Shown: piece after piece, positions 17,570 through 25,779 of the stretch
Position numbering within the stretch: the first letter of the stretch is position 1
How the letters are laid out: the number at the start of each line of letters is the position of its first letter
Origin: VAZQ01 sp035263865
GTDB lineage: Bacteria; Pseudomonadota; Alphaproteobacteria; Rhizobiales; Xanthobacteraceae
DNA: 64,000 bases
Assembly: GCA_035263865.1 (NCBI GenBank)
Contig: DATFQX010000443.1
Span: 22,622-86,621, forward strand
Direction: 5' to 3'
Notes under the pieces: generated by a model
Databases searched by the model: none
What the model was told of the DNA's origin: nothing
The model's input: the letters and a program-made list of their open reading frames with translations, nothing else
Position numbers and translations under genes: made by a program

Positions 17570-17724
17570 GAGTGTCCCCTGCTGGGCCCGCAAACTGGAT
17601 CATCGTATATGGGCTTCGTTCCAACGGGAAGATTGCGACCGCAAATCGAGCATTGCGCCCGAACAATGGGCTTGAACGGATCGACCAATTGCGCTTGAAG
17701 GCATCCAACTGCGAGGGAATCTTC

Positions 17725-18705
17725 ATGAAACGTTGGCGCCTTCTGCTCGTGGCCGCAGCCGTCTTCGTAATCCTTGCCGCGCCGGCGAGGGCGTCGGAGC
17801 AAGCCTATCCGACGCGACCCATCCAAGTGATCGTTCCCTTCGCGGGCGGCAGTGCCAGCGACGTGGTCATGCGCATTCTCCTCGACCGGATGGCGAAGTC
17901 CATCGGCCAGCCCTTCATCGTCGACAATCGCCCGGGCGCCGGCGGCAATATCGGCACCAGCGCGGCAACAAAGGCGACCCCGGACGGCTACACGCTGGTG
18001 ATGGGTTCGGCCGGTCCGATGGCTGCCAACAGGACGCTTTACCGCGATCTCGGCTATGACCCGGAGAAGGACCTGGAGCCGATCTCGCTATTCGCCCATT
18101 TTCCCATTCTGGTCGTGGTGAGTTCGAAGCTACCGATCAAATCGCTGACCGAATTCGTGGATTACGCGAAGGGGCGACCGAAACAGCTCAACTACGGATC
18201 GGTCGGCATCGGAAGCTCGCAACATCTCGCGGGAGTCTATTTCGAGCAGGTGGCGGGACTGGAGCTCACCCACGTGCCCTACCGTAATATCGCGCAATAT
18301 GTGCCGGACCTGATCGCGGGCAGCGTGCCGGTGGGGTTCCAGTGGCTTCCGAACGTCAGCCCCCCGCTGCAGAGCGGTGAGGCGAGAGCCCTCGCGGTCG
18401 CGACAAGCAAGCGCATGACTGCGCTCCCCGACGTTGCAACGGCCGCCGAAGCCGGGATCAACAACTACGAGGCGTCTGGGTGGCTCGCACTATTGGCGCC
18501 GCACGGGACGCCCAAGCCGATCATCGCCAAGCTCAATGAGGAATTGGTCACAGCCATGAAGGATCCGCAGGTCGCTCACAAAATCGTCGAGCAGGGCGCA
18601 GAAGGCACCTCGACGACGCCCGAAGGGCTCGCCAAGTTCATCGCCTCGGAATCCGTCAAATGGCGCGACATCATCGTCAAGGCTGGCATCCCGCCGATTC
18701 AATAA
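17725..18705 (+). CDS. Bug/TctC-family tripartite tricarboxylate transporter substrate-binding protein
   Basis: A 326-residue periplasmic protein. Residues 1-23 (MKRWRLLLVAAAVFVILAAP and ARA) form a Sec signal peptide. The mature start YPTRPIQVIVPFAGGSASD and the segment VDNRPGAGGNIGT are diagnostic of Bug proteins, which bind carboxylates and other small anions. GYTLVMGSAGPMA and the C-terminal GIPPIQ also fit. The ATG follows GAGGGA. TctA and TctB membrane partners are absent nearby, which is common for the many orphan Bug genes of this group. It is divergent from the UbiD gene, with 155 nt between the starts for both promoters. Confidence 0.9.
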   Translation: MKRWRLLLVAAAVFVILAAPARASEQAYPTRPIQVIVPFAGGSASDVVMRILLDRMAKSIGQPFIVDNRPGAGGNIGTSAATKATPDGYTLVMGSAGPMAANRTLYRDLGYDPEKDLEPISLFAHFPILVVVSSKLPIKSLTEFVDYAKGRPKQLNYGSVGIGSSQHLAGVYFEQVAGLELTHVPYRNIAQYVPDLIAGSVPVGFQWLPNVSPPLQSGEARALAVATSKRMTALPDVATAAEAGINNYEASGWLALLAPHGTPKPIIAKLNEELVTAMKDPQVAHKIVEQGAEGTSTTPEGLAKFIASESVKWRDIIVKAGIPPIQ

Positions 18706-19084
18706 CAGCCGGGGCGTCCGTGGAGTCACGCGCGGGCGTGACCGCACGTTGAGGAGGTCGATGGACACATCAGAACACATGGGCTTGGCTTATCACTGGA
18801 GAAGCTGCTGATCGATTTGTTCGATAAAGTCCCCAGGTTTGTGGATGCTTGAAGCCAGCGCTTCCTCTAAATGATGTCCAATTGCGCTGCACGTGGGACA
18901 GGGAGCCTTCGGGTGGACCGCAAAAAGTTGCAGACGCCGTACGACGGTCTGACCCCAGATCAGCTGTTACAGCTTGAAGACTCGTGAAGAGTTTTATTTC
19001 GAACGTTAAGGCGGCCAACATCGAGCCGCTGGAAACGATGTTGCAGATGATGGGACATGGAAGCTACGTAAACAACCGCAAGCA
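18706..19084. other. Intergenic stretch with possible gene relic, unusual base composition
   Basis: Apart from the hairpin at 18725-18742, no complete gene is seen. On the minus strand a frame stays open from about 18965 down to a stop at 18793-18795. It reads like a protein tail, with CPTCSAIGHHLEEA and later DFIEQIDQQLLQ, but has no ATG. It may be the end of a decayed gene. Composition is less GC-rich than the flanks, as in the adjacent broken glycosyltransferase, which suggests acquired DNA. Confidence 0.4.
18725..18742. terminator. GC-rich hairpin just after the Bug gene (possible terminator)
   Basis: GTCACGC and GCGTGAC form a perfect 7-bp stem with a GCGG loop, 20 nt after the stop of the Bug gene. 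There is no U-tract, so intrinsic termination is uncertain. Confidence 0.35.
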
Positions 19085-20107
19085 ATGACTTCAATATTGA
19101 TGGATCTGGCCGTCGAGCTTGAGCGCAAACTTGGGTTGTCAAGATCGCAAGCTATTTCGATAGCGCATTCGCGGCTTATTGAACTGCGCGAGGAGCAGCT
19201 CCCATCCGACCACTCAATCGTCGGCAAGCTTGACGACACGACAGCGCGCAACGATCTGGTCCAATTCCTCGATCGACTGGATAGCTATCCAAACGGGCGT
19301 TATGGCGGACGGGGAATTGTTCTTTGTGCCGGTGGAACGCGGTACTTCCGATACGCATGGGTCTGCATCAACATGCTTCGCCGCATGGGCTGCCGCCTTC
19401 CGATCGAAATGTGGCACTTCGGCCATTACGAGCTGGATGCCTTTATGACTGAATTGGTTAGACCTCTCGATGTCACGACAGTGGACGCATTGGCTGTCAG
19501 AAAACGTCACCCAATTCGCCTGCTTCTCGGGTACGCAATCAAACCCTACGCCTTACTACATTCATCGTTTGAAGAGGTCTTACTACTCGATGCTGATAAT
19601 GTCCCGCTGACCAATGTCGAGATACTGTTTGACGAACCAGCATTTCGCTAGACCGGGGCTCTGTTTTGGCCAGACAAGACACCAATTTCGGCCAGCAATC
19701 CAATCTGGACGATATGCAACTTGCCTTATCGAGAAGAAACATCGTTCGAGAGTGGCCAGATGCTGATCGCTAAGCGAACGGCATGGCGCGCGCTAAATCT
19801 TACCGTGCACATGAATGCAAACAGCGATTATTTCTATCAATATCTGCAGGGAGACAAAGACTGCTTTCAAATTGCTTGGCGCATTGCGTGTACTCCGTAT
19901 TCCCTGATTCCATACCCGATGAAGCGGCTCTCTGGCGCGATGTGCCAACACGATTCATACGGCAGACGAGTCTTCCAGCATCGGAATGACGCGAAATGGG
20001 ATCGAGACACTCAACATATTCCTGGTTTCGTCCATGAGGACGAATGTTTGGCACTGCTGGACGAATTGGACAAGCGCTGGGATGGCCGCATCGCGAAGCA
20101 GGAGTGA
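19085..20107 (+). pseudogene. Glycosyltransferase (MNN1/GT71-like mannosyltransferase family) interrupted by an in-frame TAG
   Basis: Two open segments, 19085-19651 and 19721-20107, lie in the same frame, separated by one TAG at 19649-19651. Reading through it gives one protein of about 340 residues. The first part has GRGIVLCAGGTRYFRYA and the DxD-type sugar-nucleotide motif LLLDADNVPL. Straight after the stop comes TGALFWPD, a strongly conserved motif of Mnn1-like mannosyltransferases, then SGQMLIAK and GDKDCFQIAW. The stop therefore falls between catalytic motifs and should inactivate the enzyme unless suppressed. No frameshift is present, so the lesion looks recent. Base composition is less GC-rich than neighbours, suggesting transfer. 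It is convergent with the ABC permease gene downstream. Confidence 0.8.
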
Positions 20108-20160
20108 GGCAGCTGTTGTCCGACGCTCCGTCGCCTCAGGGTCTCACCGCGATTGGCAAT

Positions 20161-20922
20161 TTATTTTCCGGACCAGTGGACGAATTGGCGCTCGACGAGC
20201 AGAAACATGAGGTTGAGGCCGTAGCCCAGCCCGCCGGCGGCGAAGATCGCCGCGTACATGTCGGGCATGGCGAAGAGCTGCTGCGCCTCGAATACGCGCT
20301 GGCCGAGCCCGTCGGTGGAGCCAATGAACATCTCCGCCACCACGACGATCACGAGCGCAAGCGAGACGCCGTTGCGCAGGCCGACGAAGGTCTGCGGCAA
20401 CGACTCGAGCAGCATCACGTCGGTTAGGACGCGTATACGCGAAGCGCCCATCACCTTGGCAGCAAGGAGCCGCGTCTTGCGGGCGTTCATGACGCCATAA
20501 GCGACATTGAACAAAATGACCAGCGCGGCGCCGAACGCGGCGACCGAAATCTTGGTTTTGTCGCCGACCCCGAACAGCACCAGGAATAAGGGAAACATGG
20601 CTGAGGCAGGAGTGGAGCGGAAAAAATCGACGACAAACTCGACCGAGCGATAGACCCGTTCCGAGGCGCCCAGCGCGATGCCGAGCGGAATGGCGATCGC
20701 CGCGGCGATCAGGATGGCCAAGATGGTGCGCTCGAGCGTGCGCATGAAATCGAAGCCAAGCCGACCACCTGCCAAGCCGTTCCACAGTGCGCGGAAAGTA
20801 TCGACCGGTGACGGCAATAGGACAGGATCGACGATCTGATACCACACGGCCAAATACCAGATGACGATGAGACCGACGACCCCGATGATCGGCAGGTAAG
20901 GATCGAAATGGACCGGCTTCAT
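20161..20922 (-). CDS. ABC transporter permease (SsuC/TauC-like)
   Basis: A 253-residue inner-membrane permease with about six hydrophobic spans, for example PIIGVVGLIVIWYLAVW near the N-terminus. The EAA-type loop lies around AAKVMGASRIRVLTDVML, which couples to the ATPase. Its start overlaps the ATPase stop by 4 nt (ATGA). It is the last gene of the minus-strand operon that carries the HyuAB and barbiturase-like genes, so it probably imports the operon's cyclic substrate. Confidence 0.9.
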   Translation of the reverse strand: MKPVHFDPYLPIIGVVGLIVIWYLAVWYQIVDPVLLPSPVDTFRALWNGLAGGRLGFDFMRTLERTILAILIAAAIAIPLGIALGASERVYRSVEFVVDFFRSTPASAMFPLFLVLFGVGDKTKISVAAFGAALVILFNVAYGVMNARKTRLLAAKVMGASRIRVLTDVMLLESLPQTFVGLRNGVSLALVIVVVAEMFIGSTDGLGQRVFEAQQLFAMPDMYAAIFAAGGLGYGLNLMFLLVERQFVHWSGK

Positions 20923-21740
20923 CCCTTGCGCACCTCCCGCTGGAAAATCTCGAGGCAGTGCGCCTTGACCCGGACGAAATCGTGCTGCGACAGCGTTGCG
21001 TCGCTGCGCGGCCGCGCGGCGTCATAATGCACGTAGTCCGCGATGGTGGCCGGACGGCGCGAGAGCAGGAGGATGCGATCGGCGAGGTAAACCGCCTCCT
21101 CGAGATCATGCGAGACGAGCACTGTCGTTGTGCCGGTCTCCACGAAGATGCGCTGGAGCTGATCGCGCACGAACAGCGTCATCTCGTAATCGAGCGCCGA
21201 GAACGGCTCGTCGAGAAACAGGATTTGCGGTTCGACAACGAGCGCTCGCATGATGGAGACGAGCTGCTGCTGTCCGCCGGACAATTCATAGGGATAGCGG
21301 TTGAGGTCGATCTTGACGCCAAGCCCTGCCACCATCCGTTCGGTGCGCGTGCGCCGTTTGGCCTTCGGCAGCTTCATCAGTTTCAGGGGATATTGGATGT
21401 TGTCGATCGCCCGCAGCCAGGGAAACAGCGCCTCGCGATAATTCTGAAAGACGTACCCGAACTTGATGTCGCGCAGCGGCCTGCCGTCGAACAGGATTTC
21501 TCCGGCGTCGATCGGAATTAAGCCGGTGATCATGTTGATCAGAGTGCTCTTGCCGCAGCCGTTCGGGCCGAATATCGACACGAGCTTGCCGCGCGGGATG
21601 TCGAGATCGAAGCGGTCGTAGACGACTGCGTCGGGAAAGCGCTTAGTCAGGCCGCGGACGGTCACCGCGGGAACCTCGCCAGCATCGCTCCTCGAGGCTC
21701 GAGCCTCGTGCGCTCGTGCCACCGGGCTGTCCCACCCCAT
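20919..21740 (-). CDS. ABC transporter ATP-binding protein
   Basis: A 273-residue ATPase with Walker A GPNGCGKST, Q-loop YVFQNYREALFPW, signature LSGGQQQLVSI and Walker B LFLDEPFSALD, then SHDLEEAVYLADR. It is a nitrate/sulfonate-type importer ATPase. The first ~25 residues before VTVRGLTKRF are unconserved, so an internal start is possible, but no better ATG is evident. It begins 11 nt after the binding-protein gene and overlaps the permease gene by 4 nt. Confidence 0.9.
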   Translation of the reverse strand: MGWDSPVARAHEARASRSDAGEVPAVTVRGLTKRFPDAVVYDRFDLDIPRGKLVSIFGPNGCGKSTLINMITGLIPIDAGEILFDGRPLRDIKFGYVFQNYREALFPWLRAIDNIQYPLKLMKLPKAKRRTRTERMVAGLGVKIDLNRYPYELSGGQQQLVSIMRALVVEPQILFLDEPFSALDYEMTLFVRDQLQRIFVETGTTTVLVSHDLEEAVYLADRILLLSRRPATIADYVHYDAARPRSDATLSQHDFVRVKAHCLEIFQREVRKG

Positions 21741-21751
21741 GCGTTGGATCC

Positions 21752-22720
21752 TCAGAACGTCTGCAGATATTTGGTGACGTCCACCTTCTCACTGAGCGTG
21801 CCGGTTTCAACCGAGAAATCGATGAATTTCTGATAATCGGCCTTGTCCTTTGCGGTGAGATCCTTAGCCATGAAGTAGCGGATCATGGGCACCGTATCGA
21901 CGACGTCATCGGGGGTAAACGTATTCTTGAGCAGGTGCTTGCGCGCTTCTTGTGGATTGGAATTGATGAGTTCGACCGCCTTGCCCCACGCCGCCGTGAA
22001 ACGCTTGGCCACGTCCGGCCGACCCTTGATGAAGTCGCTCGTCAACGCACAGCCTGCGACGAATGCATTGGCATTGGGATCGCCCAGCACGTAATGGGCG
22101 ATGACCCCAACCTCGATCGTGGTAGCGACCCCCAGCTTGCGCATGGTGGACGCGTTGGGCTCGAGCGTGTAGCCGGCATCGAAGGTGCCGGCCTGCATCA
22201 CGTTGACATGCTGGCCCATATCGAGCTGATCGATGGTGTAGTCGCCCTCTTTCAATCCCGCCGCAGCCAGCGCTGCTTTCGCCATGGTTACGTTGGCCGG
22301 CCCGGGCGCGGACATGATTTTGGCGCCCTTGAGGTCCTTGAGCGAGGTCGCCGGAAAACCCTTGCGGACGACGAACTGCTCCATCTGGTAAGTCCGGTTC
22401 TGGCTGTTCACCGAAACGTACATGGCAACGCCGGGCTTTTTGATGTTGGCGTTCATGCCTTCGATTGTCACCAGCACCGCCGAAGCATCAATCTGATTGG
22501 TGATCATTGCCGCCACGTTAGGCGGGCCACCAATCAGCCGCACCATTTCCGGCTCGATGTTGTGCTCCTTGAAGAAACCGCGCTCGACCGCGACGAAATA
22601 AGGGAGCGAGGAGCTGACCGGGAAAACGCCGACCTTGACCTTGTCCTGCGCCGCCGCCGTTGTAGCGAGGGTCGCCATCACAGCGAGCGCGCACACGAGC
22701 TGTAACGCATACCTATTCAT
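21752..22720 (-). CDS. ABC transporter substrate-binding protein (NMT1/SsuA-like), Sec-exported
   Basis: A 322-residue periplasmic protein starting MNRYALQLVCALAVMATLA, a Sec signal peptide cleaved near TAAAQD. The mature segment VGVFPVSSSLPYFVAVERGF has the NMT1/SsuA-like layout, with IGGPPNVAAMI and SAPGPANVTMAKA further in. An in-frame codon 15 residues upstream is open but does not improve the signal. It lies between the barbiturase-like gene and the ATPase, so the ligand may be a cyclic ureide, pyrimidine-like compound or imide. That is inference from context. Confidence 0.88.
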   Translation of the reverse strand: MNRYALQLVCALAVMATLATTAAAQDKVKVGVFPVSSSLPYFVAVERGFFKEHNIEPEMVRLIGGPPNVAAMITNQIDASAVLVTIEGMNANIKKPGVAMYVSVNSQNRTYQMEQFVVRKGFPATSLKDLKGAKIMSAPGPANVTMAKAALAAAGLKEGDYTIDQLDMGQHVNVMQAGTFDAGYTLEPNASTMRKLGVATTIEVGVIAHYVLGDPNANAFVAGCALTSDFIKGRPDVAKRFTAAWGKAVELINSNPQEARKHLLKNTFTPDDVVDTVPMIRYFMAKDLTAKDKADYQKFIDFSVETGTLSEKVDVTKYLQTF

Positions 22721-22783
22721 CGTATCGTCTCCATGTCTTCGCGGACCACTGCCGCAATCAAGCAAGGCGCGTGCCGCCCCGGC

Positions 22784-23878
22784 CTATTCCCCCGCATCGA
22801 TGATGGCAATCACGGGCCCACCGCCGTGCGGGCCCTGATGCATCGCATCGACCGACACGAACACCGCCGGATCGCCGATTGCCGCCGCTGCCACCCCGCC
22901 CACGGCGGCCTTGGAATGGCGGTGGTGGTGTACATCGGAATCGTCAAGCATGATCTGGCGGCGTCCGCGCAGCGTGCCGCGACGATCGGCCTCGCATTTG
23001 ATGAAGCAGTTGATCAGCCGGCCGTCGAGATCCGCGGCGCGCGGCCGTGTCGGTAGATCAAGGCCGGCGTTGCGGATGGCATCGTAGATGCCGTCGAGAT
23101 CGAGGGCGTCGTGCATCAGCGCATGCCCAATGCGGTAGCGCCCCCCTGCGCCTGCTTTGTTGCCGAGCAGCACGACCTGTGCCTGCGTAAGCTCGACGCC
23201 TGAGGAGCACGACGCAACGGAAGAGTAAAGGTCAAGGTCCTTGCAGATCTGTTCGGCGCGCGGCGGCTTAATCTCACCGAGCGCAGCCGCGATGCCAAGC
23301 GCGGCCGTGCCGTTCGAGACACCCATCGAGTCGTGCACCTCGCAGGCGACCTCATTCCCGCGTGATAGCGCGTCGCGTACGGAATCAATGGTGAGCAGCG
23401 GCGTCTTGGTCTGAACGTAATGTACGTTGTTCGGATCATCGATGCCGGCCTCGCGCATCGCGGCTTTCACCGCTTGCGCGACTTTCTCAACCATCGCCGG
23501 GCGGCCGATATCTTCGGGTAAGAGCTCCGCGCTCATTGCGGTTCCGATCGCCAGGCGCAATTTCGAGGCGGGGCCGGTCCTCGCGTTCCGCGCGAACACG
23601 GTCGCGTGCGGGGTGATGACCCCGTCGCAGCCGCCCGACCAGACCATCGGGATGGCGGCGATCTCCGATTCGCTGCGCTTGCCGTGCCTTTGCAGCGCCC
23701 GGCGAAAGGCCTGGTCGGCCAGGATGCGCGTGAAGTCGTTGACGCCGCCATTGCCTGCGGTCTTGCCGATGACGGCGATCACCTCGTCCGCGGCGAACTG
23801 CCCGCGCGCGAAGCAGGCCTCGAGCCCGGAGGCGTCCTGAACCGTCTTGAGCTCCACCTTTGCCGCTTCGATCGCCAT
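22784..23878 (-). CDS. Ring-opening amidohydrolase (barbiturase / cyanuric acid hydrolase family)
   Basis: A 364-residue member of the AtzD/TrzD/barbiturase family, which hydrolyses an amide in a six-membered ring. The three-fold internal repeat with Ser-Lys pairs can be followed. The lysines are K39 in IGKTAGNG, K158 in VQTKTPLLT and K294 in CFIKCEAD. The serines are S81 in VWSGGCDGVITPH, the SSG of ASCSSGVELTQ near 225, and S342 in VSVDAMHQGPHGGGPV. The start at 23878 leaves 11 nt after HyuB; an ATG at 23917 would overlap it. Whether the substrate is barbiturate, cyanurate or another cyclic imide cannot be told from sequence alone. HyuAB next door favours pyrimidine- or hydantoin-like compounds. 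Confidence 0.88.
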   Translation of the reverse strand: MAIEAAKVELKTVQDASGLEACFARGQFAADEVIAVIGKTAGNGGVNDFTRILADQAFRRALQRHGKRSESEIAAIPMVWSGGCDGVITPHATVFARNARTGPASKLRLAIGTAMSAELLPEDIGRPAMVEKVAQAVKAAMREAGIDDPNNVHYVQTKTPLLTIDSVRDALSRGNEVACEVHDSMGVSNGTAALGIAAALGEIKPPRAEQICKDLDLYSSVASCSSGVELTQAQVVLLGNKAGAGGRYRIGHALMHDALDLDGIYDAIRNAGLDLPTRPRAADLDGRLINCFIKCEADRRGTLRGRRQIMLDDSDVHHHRHSKAAVGGVAAAAIGDPAVFVSVDAMHQGPHGGGPVIAIIDAGE

Positions 23879-23889
23879 GGGTCCATACG

Positions 23890-25779
23890 CTATGTGGTCT
23901 TCATCCGTGGCGCGCACTCACCCCGCATCATTGGTTCATACGCTGGCCCGCGGTCGATCATCAGTCGCGGCGCCACACGTCGGGCGCGCAGCTCGGCGCG
24001 CAGCTTCGCCGTCGCCGCGACGTCGACATCATAGTCGTCCGAGGCTGCATCAGGCTCAAGGACGACGCCATAGTCGTCCCGCGCTGCCCGATGCGATACG
24101 CGGCTCTCCGTCACATCGTGCGCGACCAGCTCCGGCTCCCGGTCGAGCGGATCGCCCCAGCCGCCGCCGCCCGTCGTGACCACGCGCACCACCTGCCCCG
24201 CCAGCACCGGGTCGCCATCGACGAGGCCGCCGAGGTCGCGCGGAGTGCCTTCGAGATCAGCCGTGACGCAAAAGGGTTGTCCGGCGACTCCGCCGTTGAC
24301 GCCATAGCAGCCGAGCCGCACCCGGTCGGCGGTGACAATGGTGCGGCAATCCACCAGCGCGCGGTAGTGCTTTTCGTAGCCAAGGCCGCCCCGCCGCTTG
24401 CCGGCGCCGCCGGAGTCTGTCCGCAGCGCCAGCTTCTCGACCAATAGCGGAAACCGCGTCTCGGTGAATTCGGCAGGTTGATTGCGCGAGTCGGGGACGA
24501 TGTGGATAGCGTCGCTTCCGTCGGCGTAATAGCGGCCACCCGAGCCGCCGCCCAGCACCTCGCGGGAGAGGAACGGCTTGCCGTCGGCATCATGACCGAA
24601 GAAGCCGGTATAACGGATGGTCTCCTGGTCCGCAGGCATGCGCCCCTCGACCGCCTGCGCCACCACGCCCGCCAACAATCCCAGGCAGCGCAGCAGCACG
24701 AACGAGCGCGCATTGGTCGCGGCCGGCCATCGCGGCGTGATCAGCGTGCCCTTGGGTGGGAAGACGACATCGAACACCTCGCACACGCCTTCGTTGACGT
24801 GGATCTCGGCGGCGCGCTCCGGCGTGTCGGCAAGATTTCGCAGGATCGGCGCGATCCACTTAATGAGAAAGGCACCGCCGGCATAGTCCGCCGGCCAGTT
24901 GATGGGACCACTCGACTGCGGATGGGTGCCGGTGAAATCGAGCGTGATGCGCTCCCCGCGCTTGATCATCTTTAGCGCGATTTTGTGCAGCTTGGGGTTG
25001 CTAACGCCGTCGTGCTCGACATAGTCCTCCCAGGAATATTCACCGTCAGCGATCTTCGGGAGCAGTTCCTTGCGGTAGATCTCGCGGCATTTGTCGAGGA
25101 TGGCCTGGAAGCAGGCTTCCACCGCGTCGCGTCCGAAGCGGGCAAACAGCCCCTCCATGCGTCGCGCGCCCATGACGCAGGCCTGCACCTCGCTGTCGAG
25201 ATCGGCGGCAAGCATTTCAGGGACGCGCGAGTTGCGCTTGATGACGGTGAACACCGCCTCGTTGCGCACGCCCGCGCTATATAGCTTGATCGGCGGGATT
25301 AAGAGTCCCTCCTCGAACACCGTGCGCGCCGTGCCCGGCATCGAACCGGGAACACGCCCGCCGATATCGTCATGATGGCCGAACGCCTGGATATAGGCCA
25401 CTACCTCGCCTTCGTGGAATACCGGCACGGTGCTGCAGAGGTCGGGCAAATGGCCGATGCTGCCCTCGGTCAAATATGTGTCGTTCATCAGGAACACGTC
25501 GCCCGGCCGCATGGTTTCGGGCGGAAAGTCGCGCACCACGGCGTTTGGCATGGCCGAATAGGACCGGCCCGTGAGCTTGCGACAGTGGCGGTCGAACAGG
25601 CCCACGCGGTAGTCGTGCGCCTCGCGGATCATCGGACTGCGAGCGGTGCGCTCGATGGCGTATTCGATCTCGGCTTCGATCGAATTCAACGTGCCCTCGA
25701 CGATCTGCAGGATGATGGGATCGACGTTGGATGCCCCCGCCGCAAAAGTCGCCGTCGCAAGCATGCTTCGCGGATTCAT
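23890..25779 (-). CDS. hyuB: Hydantoinase B / 5-oxoprolinase beta-type subunit (HyuB)
   Basis: A 629-residue HyuB-like subunit. It begins VDPIILQIVEGTLNSIEAE and has SGPINWPADYAGG, LGGGSGGRYYADGSDAIH and TTGGGGWGDPLDR near the C-terminus, all characteristic of the N-methylhydantoinase/oxoprolinase B family. With HyuA it forms a complex that opens five-membered cyclic amides (hydantoins, N-methylhydantoin, 5-oxoproline), commonly using ATP. The start overlaps the HyuA stop by 4 nt. The C-terminal ~60 residues, after GGWGDPLDREPELV, are a less conserved extension. Substrate unknown. Confidence 0.9.
   Translation of the reverse strand: MNPRSMLATATFAAGASNVDPIILQIVEGTLNSIEAEIEYAIERTARSPMIREAHDYRVGLFDRHCRKLTGRSYSAMPNAVVRDFPPETMRPGDVFLMNDTYLTEGSIGHLPDLCSTVPVFHEGEVVAYIQAFGHHDDIGGRVPGSMPGTARTVFEEGLLIPPIKLYSAGVRNEAVFTVIKRNSRVPEMLAADLDSEVQACVMGARRMEGLFARFGRDAVEACFQAILDKCREIYRKELLPKIADGEYSWEDYVEHDGVSNPKLHKIALKMIKRGERITLDFTGTHPQSSGPINWPADYAGGAFLIKWIAPILRNLADTPERAAEIHVNEGVCEVFDVVFPPKGTLITPRWPAATNARSFVLLRCLGLLAGVVAQAVEGRMPADQETIRYTGFFGHDADGKPFLSREVLGGGSGGRYYADGSDAIHIVPDSRNQPAEFTETRFPLLVEKLALRTDSGGAGKRRGGLGYEKHYRALVDCRTIVTADRVRLGCYGVNGGVAGQPFCVTADLEGTPRDLGGLVDGDPVLAGQVVRVVTTGGGGWGDPLDREPELVAHDVTESRVSHRAARDDYGVVLEPDAASDDYDVDVAATAKLRAELRARRVAPRLMIDRGPAYEPMMRGECAPRMKTT

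Noticed and set aside
19649..19651. TAG as a recoded pyrrolysine or selenocysteine-type codon
   Set aside because: There is no pyl gene set in the window, TAG is not used for selenocysteine, and the family has no such residue. A nonsense mutation is simpler.
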